64,000 nucleotides of DNA, taken from positions 310,001 through 374,000 of the forward strand of contig CAYNAU010000002.1 of NCBI GenBank assembly GCA_964395715.1. The letters are read 5' to 3'. Under the pieces are notes generated by a model, which was not told the DNA's origin, did no database searches, and worked only from the letters and a program-made list of their open reading frames with translations. Origin of the DNA: Porticoccus sp964395715 (GTDB lineage: Bacteria > Pseudomonadota > Gammaproteobacteria > Pseudomonadales > Porticoccaceae). The position numbers were made by a program, and so were the translations under genes. Shown piece by piece: positions 9,301 to 17,896 of the stretch (positions are counted from its first letter, which is position 1; each line of letters opens with the position of its first letter).

Positions 9301-9990
9301 CTACAGTGCTGGATCGAGGCGCGTGAGCTGTGAAAACACCTGGGGTTCAAGCAGGTGGCCGGTGTCATCCAAAGGCGGATAGGGCAAGTTTCGCTGGCGG
9401 CAATACCTGGCAATGATGGGCTGGCACCATTCGAACAGCACCTGGCGGTACTCTTGCGGATCAATGCGACAGTGCTCGTACAAACCTGCCACCTGCCGCT
9501 GTCGCTGTGCCTCCGCCAGGATAATGGCGCAGGCAACAGACACATTAAAGGATTCGGCCATTCCCATCATGGGAACCACAACACAACCGTCTACCATGGC
9601 AGACGCCTCGGCGCTGACACCAATTTTCTCCGCGCCCAGTAACAGGGCAGTGGGCCGGCTGTAATCCACCTCGCGGTAATCTACGGCGCGGTCGTCAAAG
9701 TGTGCCGCGAGCACCTGGAATCCTTGCCCCTGAAGTTCGTTGATCGGTTCTTCTATATTCCGGTGAACTTGCGTTTTCACCCACTTATGGGACCCCATGG
9801 CGGTACCGGTATGAGCACGAAACCCGCCTTTATCGTAAACCGCGTGTACGCGGTGAATACCCACGGCATCGCAGGTACGAATAATGGCAGACAGGTTCTG
9901 GCCCTTGTGGACCTGGTCGGTGATAACCGTCAGATCGGGCTGACGGCGAGTGAGGACATCGACAATTTTCTGGTAGCGCTCGGGAGTCAT
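9301..9990 (-). CDS. trmH: tRNA (guanosine(18)-2'-O)-methyltransferase
   Basis: TrmH is a SPOUT-family enzyme that methylates the ribose of G18 in the tRNA D-loop using S-adenosylmethionine. The 229-aa protein starts MTPERYQKIVDVLTRRQPDL, closely matching the E. coli enzyme. It carries the SPOUT motifs NLSAIIRTCDAVG, LLLGAEKIGVS and PMMGMAESFNVSVA, the last forming the trefoil knot that binds the cofactor. The ATG at 9990 was preferred over an upstream extension for this N-terminal fit. Confidence 0.95.
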   Translation of the reverse strand: MTPERYQKIVDVLTRRQPDLTVITDQVHKGQNLSAIIRTCDAVGIHRVHAVYDKGGFRAHTGTAMGSHKWVKTQVHRNIEEPINELQGQGFQVLAAHFDDRAVDYREVDYSRPTALLLGAEKIGVSAEASAMVDGCVVVPMMGMAESFNVSVACAIILAEAQRQRQVAGLYEHCRIDPQEYRQVLFEWCQPIIARYCRQRNLPYPPLDDTGHLLEPQVFSQLTRLDPAL

Positions 9991-10063
9991 CGCGCCATTA
10001 TAGGGCAAAGCGGGTTCGAGGCAGCCACCTACATTGAGTCAGCCTATGGAACCGGGGTGGTTT

Positions 10064-10384
10064 TCAGGCAGGATCGAGAATATCGTCCGCCCAACTCAGG
10101 GCTGCCATGACAGGGGGGAAACCAATAGTGCTGACCAGCAACAACAACGCATGGTGAATTTCAGCAGGACTGGCGCCTGCCGCCAGGGCTCGACGGGTAT
10201 GGCTGTGAACAGCTCCTTCAGAACGTATGCTCGCCGCTGCTGACAACTGGATCAGTTGTGCCGTTTTCTCGTCCAGAGGACCCAGTTCCTTGGCCGTGCT
10301 GCCCATGGCTTCAACGGCTTGCGCAAACTCCGGATACTGTTCCGCGAGACTGGCGTAACGTCCGGGTAATTTCCTGTTGTCCAT
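10064..10384 (-). CDS. Carboxymuconolactone decarboxylase-family protein without cysteines
   Basis: This is a 106-aa all-helical protein of the CMD/AhpD fold. The signature helix reads EGAVHSHTRRALAAGASPAE, followed by the usual EIHHALLLLVSTIGFPPVM. The CxxC redox motif of AhpD peroxidases is absent and the protein has no cysteine, so a thiol peroxidase role is excluded. A decarboxylase-like or structural role remains open. The ATG at 10384 has AGGAG six bases upstream. It stands alone, divergent from the Ap4A phosphorylase gene. Confidence 0.82.
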   Translation of the reverse strand: MDNRKLPGRYASLAEQYPEFAQAVEAMGSTAKELGPLDEKTAQLIQLSAAASIRSEGAVHSHTRRALAAGASPAEIHHALLLLVSTIGFPPVMAALSWADDILDPA

Positions 10385-10516
10385 TGCTTTCTCCTGCCAG
10401 AAGGTATTTCTCAATGAGTATAGTGGCTGAAATCCCGGGTAACACCCTTGCAGCTATCCGCAGAGAAACGCAGAATCTGGCAAACACACTCAGCAGTGAT
10501 ATCGGGGGCAAGGTTA

Positions 10517-11419
10517 GTGTATTTAAGCGGACAACGGCTGTGGGACAGCGTCACCCGGACCACCTTATCGGCCTACGCCAGCGGAGCGTTACACTCCATC
10601 CCCACCGAAAGTCATAGCAAAACAGAAGTGGTTGGCGATGTACCTGTCAACTTCCAAATACGCGTGGTCAAAAACCTGGCAAGAAAGTCCGCGGAAATGA
10701 AAAGCCGCGCCAAGCAGGCACCACAGGCTAAGGACTTCAATCCTTTTCTCCCCTACGACCCGCAACTGTATGTGGGCGAACTTACCGCGCACTACCGCTG
10801 CCTGCTTAACAAATTCAACGTCATGGATCACCACATACTGATGGTGACCACGCAGTTTGTCCCGCAACTCGAGCCCTTGAGCCGGGAAGATTTTCTGGCG
10901 GCACAGCTGTGCCTTGAAGCCCGGGATGGTCTGGTCTTCTATAACGGAGGCCCCGAGGCCGGGGCCAGTATCACCCACAAACATCTGCAGATGGTGCCGC
11001 TGCCCCTCTGTCCGGAATCATTTCCCTTCTTTTCCCTGATAAATGCATCGTCCACCGAGGCCGGAGAGGCGGTTCAATCCAGCCTGCCTTTCGCGCACCT
11101 GGTGGCCAGCGCCAGCCAACATGACAACATCCAAACGCGTGCCGAGGAGAACTGGCGGTGCTACCGGACAATGGCTTCACAGCTGGGCCTGCTGCCAGAG
11201 AGGGAGGAATCGCCTCTACCCCACAACCTGCTGCTAACCCGCCGTCATCTCTGGGTAGTTCCCCGGCGCTGTGAACGCCATGCCGGGCTTGCGGTGAATG
11301 CTCTGGGTTTTGCCGGCACACTGCTGGTCAAGGATCAACAGCAGCTAGAGACATTGCAGTCCACAGGCTGTCTGCCACTGTTACAGGCTGTTGCAGGACG
11401 GTCCGGTCAGTGCGGGTGA
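10517..11419 (+). CDS. ATP adenylyltransferase (Ap4A phosphorylase)
   Basis: The enzyme phosphorolyses diadenosine tetraphosphate to ATP and ADP, limiting this stress nucleotide. The core is conserved: KDFNPFLPYDPQLYVGEL, CLLNKFNVMDHHILMVT, and the HIT-like catalytic motif ITHKHLQMVPLP with nucleophilic histidine. The C-terminal half has HNLLLTRRHLWVVPR. The GTG at 10517 starts a 300-aa product whose N-terminus (LWDSVTRTTLSAYASGAL) matches bacterial relatives, with a GGGGG stretch eight bases upstream. The frame stays open back to 10448, so the start is moderately certain. Most proteobacteria instead use ApaH for Ap4A. Confidence 0.87.
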   Translation: MYLSGQRLWDSVTRTTLSAYASGALHSIPTESHSKTEVVGDVPVNFQIRVVKNLARKSAEMKSRAKQAPQAKDFNPFLPYDPQLYVGELTAHYRCLLNKFNVMDHHILMVTTQFVPQLEPLSREDFLAAQLCLEARDGLVFYNGGPEAGASITHKHLQMVPLPLCPESFPFFSLINASSTEAGEAVQSSLPFAHLVASASQHDNIQTRAEENWRCYRTMASQLGLLPEREESPLPHNLLLTRRHLWVVPRRCERHAGLAVNALGFAGTLLVKDQQQLETLQSTGCLPLLQAVAGRSGQCG

Positions 11420-11433
11420 ACCAACGGGGAACT

Positions 11434-11461
11434 TTTACCCGTATATCCCCTCTGTTATGAT
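11434..11461 (+). promoter_or_regulatory. Candidate sigma-70 promoter of the ABC exporter operon
   Basis: TTTACC, a 16-base spacer and TATGAT lie about 220 bases before the ATPase gene, in the 266-base gap after the Ap4A phosphorylase. A second -35-like TTGACT at about 11576 lacks a matching -10. The call rests on hexamer likeness only. Confidence 0.4.
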
Positions 11462-11685
11462 CGCCCACTTGAATTTTAGGGCCGTACCCCAATTAACGGG
11501 AATGACAGTAAGTTACATGCCGGAAATGCACTGCCGGCAGAAGAATAAAAGAACGTCAGGCCATGTTAAAAAAGATTGACTTGCAGTTACGATCTCGCAC
11601 GGCTCGCCCTCCTCCGAGAGTCTGCAACGCATCATTTGCACCTCAATAAAAGCGGACAAGAATTAACCCATTGCAGGAGAACATC

Positions 11686-12660
11686 ATGCTGGAAGTCAGC
11701 CAGTTAACTCGTTTTTATGATGAGTTCAAAGCCGTTGACAATGTCAGTTTCAACATTGGTCAGGGCGAGATTGTCGGCCTGCTAGGTCACAATGGCGCAG
11801 GCAAAACAACCATCATGAAAATGATCAGCGGCTACCTGGAGCCCAACGAAGGTTCCATCAGAATTGACGGGATTGATTTGCAGCTGGATCTGAAACGCGC
11901 CCAGCGCTGTATTGGTTATCTGCCGGAAAATCTTCCCATCTATCCGGAGATGACGGTTGCCGAATACCTGGACTATGTCGGCGACATCAAGGGACTCGCC
12001 AGCCAGGAAAAAATTGACGAGATCAAACGCGTGATTCTCGAAACGGACTTGATGGACAAGTTGCTATCACCCATCTCTACCCTGTCCCGTGGCTATAAAC
12101 AGCGGGTGGGCGTTGCGCAGGCCATTCTCGGCAAACCCGGACTGCTCATTCTGGACGAGCCCACCAACGGGCTCGATCCAACCCAGACCGAACAAATGCG
12201 CAAATTGATCCGCGAGCTATCCAGCCGTGCCACGGTGATTTTATCCACACACATCATGCAGGAAGTGGAAGCTATCTGTGACAGGGCGCTGATTGTGCGC
12301 CACGGGCAGCTGGCTGTGGACGCCAGCCTCGACGAATTGCGCACAAGTAACCACCTGCTGCTTAGCACGTCCATGAATGCTGACGAACTGGCACAACAGC
12401 TTGTCAATACTGCCGGCATTGTCACGATTGATTCGTTACAGGCGGAAGAAAAAAACCCGTCCATCTGTCGCTACCGCATAACGGTTGCAGAGGGCACGGA
12501 TCACCTGGCGCTCGGAGCGCAAATCAACAAACAGCTGATTTCTCAAGGTGCGGAGGTTTACGGTATTGGCGAAGAACGTCGCAATCTGGAAACCCTGTTT
12601 CGTGAAGTCAACGCAGCCCCACTGAGCGGTGCCGCAGAGGAGGCCAAAAATGCAGCCTGA
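11686..12660 (+). CDS. ABC transporter ATP-binding protein (GldA-like)
   Basis: This 324-aa ATPase energises the membrane component encoded next. The Walker A motif is GHNGAGKTT at about residues 34-42. The signature LSRGYKQRVGVAQAI and Walker B with D-loop LLILDEPTNGLDP follow, and the switch histidine is in STHIMQEVEAI. A C-terminal domain of about 100 aa is typical of ABC-2 exporters of the GldA/NatA kind. The ATG has AGGAG six bases upstream. Its 3' end overlaps the next gene by 11 bases, indicating coupling. Confidence 0.92.
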   Translation: MLEVSQLTRFYDEFKAVDNVSFNIGQGEIVGLLGHNGAGKTTIMKMISGYLEPNEGSIRIDGIDLQLDLKRAQRCIGYLPENLPIYPEMTVAEYLDYVGDIKGLASQEKIDEIKRVILETDLMDKLLSPISTLSRGYKQRVGVAQAILGKPGLLILDEPTNGLDPTQTEQMRKLIRELSSRATVILSTHIMQEVEAICDRALIVRHGQLAVDASLDELRTSNHLLLSTSMNADELAQQLVNTAGIVTIDSLQAEEKNPSICRYRITVAEGTDHLALGAQINKQLISQGAEVYGIGEERRNLETLFREVNAAPLSGAAEEAKNAA

Positions 12661-15586
12661 TAACAAACACATGCCACATATACGCCGCATTGCCGCAAAA
12701 GAGGTCTCCCTGTTTTTTGCATCGCCAATTGCCTATCTGTTTTTGGCCACTTTTGCCGGTATCAGCCTGTTTATCTTCTTCTGGGGCGAGTCCTATTTTT
12801 CCCGCAACATTGCCGACGTCCGCCCGCTGTTTGAATGGATGCCCGTGCTCCTGATCTTCCTCACCAGCACTCTGACCATGCGATTGTGGAGCGAGGAACG
12901 TCGCACCGGGACCCTTGAGCATGTCCTCACACAGCCCCTGCCCCTGTGGCATTTTGTTATCGGCAAGTTCCTGGGCTGTCTGGTGCTGTTGGCCATTGCC
13001 CTGTTGATCACCCTGCCGCTCCCCCTGACGGTCGCGCAAATCGGCAAACTGGACTGGGGTCCTGTCTGGGCCGGTTACCTGGCCACATTCCTGCTAGGTG
13101 CCGCTTACCTGTCCATTGGCTTGTTTGTGTCTGCCCGCAGTGATAACCAGATCATCAGCCTGATCTGTGCCGTGGCTCTGTCCGGTATTTTTTATCTGGT
13201 GGGCACACCCGCCATCACCGACTTTTTCGGCAATGTGACCGGAGAATGGCTGCGAACCCTGGGCACTGGCTCCCGCTTTGATTCCATAACCCGGGGGGTG
13301 ATTGACGTTCGGGACCTGTATTACTACCTGAGCATCATGATCGCCTTCCTGACCCTGAACACCTTCTTTCTGGAGAAGGAGCGCTGGGCAACTCAGAAAA
13401 GCACTCCGCGTCACCAGTCCTGGCGCGCTGTTACAGGCTTGCTCCTGGCGAATGCCATCTGCGCCAATCTGTGGTTGGGCCAGGTTACCATGCTGCGTAT
13501 CGACACCACCGAGGGCAATCAGTACTCCATATCCGAGGCGACCTTGAATTATCTGGGACAACTGCAGGAGCCTTTGCTGATTCGCGGCTATTTCAGCAGC
13601 AAAACCCACCCGTTGCTGGCACCGCTGGTTCCCCAGATGAAAGATATGATTCGCGAATACGAAATTGCCGGACGCGGAAAAGTCAGGGTTGAATTCACTG
13701 ACCCGGTCACTGATCCCGAGGTGGAAGAAGAAGCCAACAAGAAATACGGTATTCGACCCACTCCGTTACAGGTGGCTGACCGTTACCAGACGGCCATTGT
13801 TAACTCCTACTTCAGCATACTGATTAACTATGGCAACGAATTCCAGGCGCTGGGTTTCCAGGACCTGATTGAGGTCAAATCACAGGGCGACAACAGCCTC
13901 GAAATCCAACTGCGCAACCCGGAATACGACCTGACAAGAAGTATCAAGAAAGTTCTCAACAGCTACCGCGGGGGCAGTGACATCTTTGAGCTTATCGACG
14001 GCTCCATTACCTTCAATGCCTACGTCTCAAAAGATGCGCTGTTGCCAGAACAGCTGGTGGCCTATCGTCAGGGAGTAGAGGAAGTGATCGACGGCCTGAA
14101 ACAGGAGGCCGGGGACCGCTTGAGCGTTCATTATTATGATCCCGATGCCAACAAGGGCGCTATCGCTCGCATGATTGGCCAGAAATACGGCTTCCAGCCC
14201 ATGGCCAGCAGCATGTGGTCCGAGGATCATTTCTATTTCTACATTACCCTGGAACAGGGCGACCAGGTCGTCCAGGTTCCGATTGAAGATGCTTCCAAAG
14301 AGACCTTTGAACGCAACCTGAAAAGCAGTATCAAACGTTTTGCCTCCGGTATCACGAAAACCATCGCCATGGTCACACCCAAAGTCGACCCCAAGATGGA
14401 ACAGTACGGCATCACGGTACCGCGCTTTACACTGCTTGGAGACACCCTGGCAGCCGACATGAACGTGGTCGATGAAGACCTCAGCGATGGCAGCGTTTCC
14501 CCCGAGGCCGATATCCTGATAGTCGCGGCACCCAACAACCTGAAAGACAAGGAGTTGTTCGCCATTGATCAATTCCTTATGAAAGGCGGCACCGTTATCG
14601 CTTCGGCTTCGCCGTTCACGACCACGCTGAGTCAACAGGGACTGGGGCTGGCAAGCCTACAGGGATCATTTCAGGACTGGCTCAGCCATCACGGCCTGAC
14701 CATCGACAAGAAGCTGGTGCTGGATACGCAAAATACCGCGTTCCCCATGCCGGTGGTGCGCAATGTCGGGGGCTACCAGATGCAGGAAATCCGCGTGATC
14801 GAATATCCCTATTTTGTGGATGTTCGCGAAAGCGGCCTCAATCAGGAGAACCCCATCTCTGCCAATGTTCCCCAGGTCACCATGGCATGGGCATCTCCCA
14901 TCAAGCTTGATCCCGAGAAACAGGGTGAACGAAAAATCACCCAGCTCATCAGGAGCTCTGATAACGCCTGGGTGTCTGATGACATGGAAATCATGCCCGA
15001 CATCGATGCCAACGGCATGGCGGCCTTCCCTGCCGCCATGGAGAGCGGATCGCAACTGCTGGGGGTCATGAGTGAAGGTCGCTTTACCTCTTACTTCGCC
15101 GGCAAGGAATCTCCGCTGCTGTCAGTCACAAGCGCCGAAGCCCCAAAAGCAGACGATACGTCTGAAGAGGCTGACGCAAGCAGTGATGACGCAGATAGTG
15201 AAGCCGCAAGCGATAGTCAGCCGGCCGTCACCAGTGTCATTGAACACTCTCCGCAATCGGCACGCATCGTGTTGTACAGCTCAAATGATTTTCTGCGCGA
15301 TCAAACCATGACCATGGCCAACTCTGCTGCGGGAAGTGAGTACCTCAACCCCATGCAGCTAATGGCCAATACGGTGGACTTCGCCCTGGAAGATGCTGGC
15401 CTGCTGAGTATTCGTTCCCGTGGCCATTTCAACCGCACGCTCCCCCCCATGGAGCGCGATAGCCAGGTGTTCTGGGAATATCTCAATTACGCCTTGGCGG
15501 TTCTGGCATTGGCAATCATTGCCGGGGTACAGAAAAGACGGAAAAAATCCCGTCATCAACACTACCTGAACGTTTTGGCCAATTAA
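12650..15586 (+). CDS. ABC-2 permease fused to GldG-like auxiliary domain
   Basis: This 978-aa protein joins two parts that are separate genes (gldF and gldG) in gliding Bacteroidetes. Residues 1-240 are a six-helix ABC-2 permease (start EVSLFFASPIAYLFLATFAG). A further helix at about 255-275 leads into a large extracytoplasmic GldG/ABC_transp_aux region with the segment LRIDTTEGNQYSISEATLNY. The protein ends with an acidic Ser/Asp-rich linker at about 830-865 and a C-terminal helix followed by a basic tail (KRRKKSRHQH). AGGAGG six bases before the ATG fixes the start. Such fusions occur in many non-gliding proteobacteria. The substrate is unknown. Confidence 0.87.
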   Translation: MQPDNKHMPHIRRIAAKEVSLFFASPIAYLFLATFAGISLFIFFWGESYFSRNIADVRPLFEWMPVLLIFLTSTLTMRLWSEERRTGTLEHVLTQPLPLWHFVIGKFLGCLVLLAIALLITLPLPLTVAQIGKLDWGPVWAGYLATFLLGAAYLSIGLFVSARSDNQIISLICAVALSGIFYLVGTPAITDFFGNVTGEWLRTLGTGSRFDSITRGVIDVRDLYYYLSIMIAFLTLNTFFLEKERWATQKSTPRHQSWRAVTGLLLANAICANLWLGQVTMLRIDTTEGNQYSISEATLNYLGQLQEPLLIRGYFSSKTHPLLAPLVPQMKDMIREYEIAGRGKVRVEFTDPVTDPEVEEEANKKYGIRPTPLQVADRYQTAIVNSYFSILINYGNEFQALGFQDLIEVKSQGDNSLEIQLRNPEYDLTRSIKKVLNSYRGGSDIFELIDGSITFNAYVSKDALLPEQLVAYRQGVEEVIDGLKQEAGDRLSVHYYDPDANKGAIARMIGQKYGFQPMASSMWSEDHFYFYITLEQGDQVVQVPIEDASKETFERNLKSSIKRFASGITKTIAMVTPKVDPKMEQYGITVPRFTLLGDTLAADMNVVDEDLSDGSVSPEADILIVAAPNNLKDKELFAIDQFLMKGGTVIASASPFTTTLSQQGLGLASLQGSFQDWLSHHGLTIDKKLVLDTQNTAFPMPVVRNVGGYQMQEIRVIEYPYFVDVRESGLNQENPISANVPQVTMAWASPIKLDPEKQGERKITQLIRSSDNAWVSDDMEIMPDIDANGMAAFPAAMESGSQLLGVMSEGRFTSYFAGKESPLLSVTSAEAPKADDTSEEADASSDDADSEAASDSQPAVTSVIEHSPQSARIVLYSSNDFLRDQTMTMANSAAGSEYLNPMQLMANTVDFALEDAGLLSIRSRGHFNRTLPPMERDSQVFWEYLNYALAVLALAIIAGVQKRRKKSRHQHYLNVLAN

Positions 15587-15601
15587 TCCCGGGAGCGACT
15601 G

Positions 15602-16552
15602 ATGACTAAGATGAAAACCTGGTTAAGTGCGCTGCTCGTGGCGCAACTGGCACTGGCAATTGGCTTTTACTGGAATACCCAACAGGAACTGCAAAAAAGC
15701 CTACCCAAGCCTCTTGTAAATATCGACTGGAATAAGGTTGACCACTTTGTGGTTGGCGATGGCAACCAGCAGGTGGCCCTAAGTTACTCCAAAAACGGCT
15801 GGCTGCTCAGTGACCTGGGCATGCTGCCAACCGTAGATGGCACCACCGATCAACTACTGGAAAAGCTCAAAACCTTGCAAACCAGCTGGCCTGTGGCATC
15901 GACCCAGGCGAGCCATGCGCGCTTTGATGTCACCGAAGACAAACTCCACCGCTTTGTGGCTTTTTACCACGGCGATGAGCTACTGGGTAAACTGATTGTC
16001 GGCTCATCCCCCGGGCTGAAAAAGCTGCATGTGCGGATGGACGGCCAGGACAATGTCTACTCTGTGGACCTGGAACTGGTGGATATGATCACCGCCAGTC
16101 AGGCCTGGCTAGACAATTCCCTGCTGAAGCTCGACGAACTGGTGTCCATCCAAGGCACCGATTACCGGTTGCAAAAACAGGGTGAGGATTGGGTGCTGCA
16201 GGGCCAGAACAATGCCCAGGGCCTGGAACTCGACAGTGGTAAGGTGGGCGACATGCTCTACGCGCTGAAAGACCTCAGAGTACGCAAGCTGGTCACGGAT
16301 ATGCCCGATCTGGCTGGCAGTGGTTACGCTCAGCTAAGTGTGGAGACTGATCAGAGTGAAAAACCACTTATCTATCAATTCTACATGACCAAGGAAAACT
16401 GCTACGTCACCCGTAACGATTACGACGCTATGTTTACCATTGATTGGGGTGACTATGAAAAGATTGCCGCCATGGATGCAGAGAAGTTAACGGTACAACC
16501 TGCCGCAAGCCAAGAAAGCGCGCTGGAAGATAACAGTAACGCGCAAAGCTGA
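15602..16552 (+). CDS. DUF4340 domain protein, third gene of the exporter operon
   Basis: This 316-aa protein has one N-terminal membrane helix (WLSALLVAQLALAIGFYW) and an extracytoplasmic DUF4340 region with repeats such as DKLHRFVAFYHGDELLGKL and LGKLIVGSSPGLKKLHVR. DUF4340 genes habitually follow GldG-like fusions, and here the gap is only 15 bases, so the product probably works with that transporter at the cell envelope. No enzymatic motif is visible. The stop codon falls inside a 9-bp tandem repeat (16545-16595). Confidence 0.85.
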   Translation: MTKMKTWLSALLVAQLALAIGFYWNTQQELQKSLPKPLVNIDWNKVDHFVVGDGNQQVALSYSKNGWLLSDLGMLPTVDGTTDQLLEKLKTLQTSWPVASTQASHARFDVTEDKLHRFVAFYHGDELLGKLIVGSSPGLKKLHVRMDGQDNVYSVDLELVDMITASQAWLDNSLLKLDELVSIQGTDYRLQKQGEDWVLQGQNNAQGLELDSGKVGDMLYALKDLRVRKLVTDMPDLAGSGYAQLSVETDQSEKPLIYQFYMTKENCYVTRNDYDAMFTIDWGDYEKIAAMDAEKLTVQPAASQESALEDNSNAQS

Positions 16553-16595
16553 TAAAGCTGATAAAGCTGATAAAGCTGATAAAGCTGATGCTGAT
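16545..16595 (+). repeat. Five perfect 9-bp tandem repeats across the DUF4340 stop codon
   Basis: Five exact copies of AAAGCTGAT run from 16545 to 16589, plus a partial GCTGAT. In the gene's frame each unit carries TGA TAA stops. In the next frame the units would read Ala-Asp-Lys. Unit gain or loss keeps the frame, so only a separate indel would extend the protein. Confidence 0.9.
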
Positions 16596-16597
16596 AA

Positions 16598-16630
16598 TAA
16601 AGGCCGTTCAGCCATCCTGAACGGCCTTTA
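16598..16630. terminator. Bidirectional terminator between DUF4340 and tatD
   Basis: A perfect 14-bp stem (TAAAGGCCGTTCAG with CTGAACGGCCTTTA) encloses a 5-base loop, between two convergent genes. The flanking T-tracts are short. Confidence 0.85.
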
Positions 16631-16635
16631 TCTGT

Positions 16636-17409
16636 TCAGGTCAGAAATAGGCGCTGGAAGTTGGTGCTTGTCACCTCTGCAACCTGCTGCCAGTCAATAC
16701 CTTTAATCTCGGCGACGGCCTTCGCCACCTCAACCACGTACTTGGGTTCATTCTGCTTGCCCCGATAGGGAACTGGCGCGAGCCAAGGTGCATCGGTCTC
16801 CACCAGCATGTTCTCCAGAGGAACTTTTTTCACTACTTCGCGTAATTCAGCGGCGTTGCGAAACGTGATGATTCCCGAGAAGGAAATCAGGAAATTCAAG
16901 TCCATCGCGGCCTTCGCCATTTCCCAGTTTTCAGTGAAGCAGTGGATAACGCCACCCGAAGAGGTACTCGCATGGTCGCGCAGAATGGCCAGCGTTGGCT
17001 CTCGAGCCTCGCGGGTGTGAACGATTACCGGTTTCCGGAGTTTTGCGCCTGCCTGCAGGTGACGGATAAAACTTTGCTCCTGCCACTCGGCATTGTCTTT
17101 ATCGTAATAATTATCGAGCCCGGTTTCACCAATGGCCACAACACCTGGCTGACTACCCAGCGACAGCAACTCGGTAACCTCTGGTAGCGGCGGTAATTCC
17201 CGTTGTAACGGGTGAACCCCAACAGAGACCAGCATATCACTACGGGTTTGCGCCAGCTCCACCAGGTGGGAAGAACTCTGTAAGTTGACACCTACTGAAA
17301 GAAACTGTGTTACACCGCACTGCCTGGCGGCATCAAGCAACCGATCCAGGGAGTTCTGATAATCAGAAAGATCGAGATGATCCAGGTGGCAATGGGAGTC
17401 AACGAGCAC
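16636..17409 (-). CDS. tatD: TatD family metal-dependent hydrolase
   Basis: TatD proteins are metal-dependent TIM-barrel deoxyribonucleases of the amidohydrolase type. Metal ligands are visible in DSHCHLDHL at the N-terminus, in GETGLDNYY, in PVIVHTREA, in GGVIHCFTEN and in LVETDAPWLAP. The 257-aa length is normal. The start is GTG (VLVDSHCHLD) with no clear ribosome site, 24 bases after the PilZ gene. It ends the acpP-to-tatD gene run, in the Pseudomonas order. Confidence 0.93.
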   Translation of the reverse strand: MLVDSHCHLDHLDLSDYQNSLDRLLDAARQCGVTQFLSVGVNLQSSSHLVELAQTRSDMLVSVGVHPLQRELPPLPEVTELLSLGSQPGVVAIGETGLDNYYDKDNAEWQEQSFIRHLQAGAKLRKPVIVHTREAREPTLAILRDHASTSSGGVIHCFTENWEMAKAAMDLNFLISFSGIITFRNAAELREVVKKVPLENMLVETDAPWLAPVPYRGKQNEPKYVVEVAKAVAEIKGIDWQQVAEVTSTNFQRLFLT

Positions 17410-17433
17410 AGCAGGATAGCAGTTTAAGTGGTA

Positions 17434-17793
17434 TTACATGGTGTTGGTGGGTTTGCCTGACTCCAGCAGCCCCGCCAGATAGGTCTCGAATTTATCGATA
17501 ATCGTGTTGTGGCGCTCGTTTAACTGGATACCAACCCCTTCCTTGCGGCTGCCACCCAATCCTTTCGGAGTTACCCAGACAACCCTGCCGGTTAAAGGGA
17601 TACGCTCCGGTTCGTCCATCAGATCCAACAGAATGAAAACCTCATCACCCAGTGAGTAGGTTTTTCGAGTGGATATGAAAAGACCGCCATGTTTAACAAA
17701 TGGCATGTAAGACGCGTAAAGAGCATGTTCATCTTTGATGGCTAAATTCAGAATACCGTTTCTGACACTGCCGCCAAATGCTTCCATATTCAT
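17434..17793 (-). CDS. pilZ: PilZ domain protein, type IV pilus type
   Basis: This 119-aa protein is nearly all PilZ domain. Its position between holB and tatD is that of the founding PilZ of Pseudomonas, which is needed for type IV pilus biogenesis and binds c-di-GMP poorly. Consistent with this, the RxxxR and D/NxSxxG motifs that bind the nucleotide are not evident: the N-terminal part reads NGILNLAIKDEHALYASYMP. The segment PLTGRVVWVTPKGLGG is typical of the family. It probably acts through pilus ATPase partners rather than as a c-di-GMP receptor. Confidence 0.88.
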   Translation of the reverse strand: MNMEAFGGSVRNGILNLAIKDEHALYASYMPFVKHGGLFISTRKTYSLGDEVFILLDLMDEPERIPLTGRVVWVTPKGLGGSRKEGVGIQLNERHNTIIDKFETYLAGLLESGKPTNTM

Positions 17794-17896
17794 AACAGAC
17801 CCGAACCGAATTTTGCTTAGTGTACTATATGCTGAACCGGGCGTTCCAGTTTGTTAAAACCGTCGCAAGTCCAAAATCTTGGGATATTCAATACCA

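Noticed and set aside
10413..10617. Possible frameshift joining a segment starting MSIVAEIPGNTLAAIRRE to the Ap4A phosphorylase
   Set aside because: That segment does not match the family N-terminus, whereas the GTG start at 10517 gives the expected length without any shift.
11576..11605. TTGACT as a second promoter of the ABC operon
   Set aside because: No -10 hexamer occurs at 16-18 bases.
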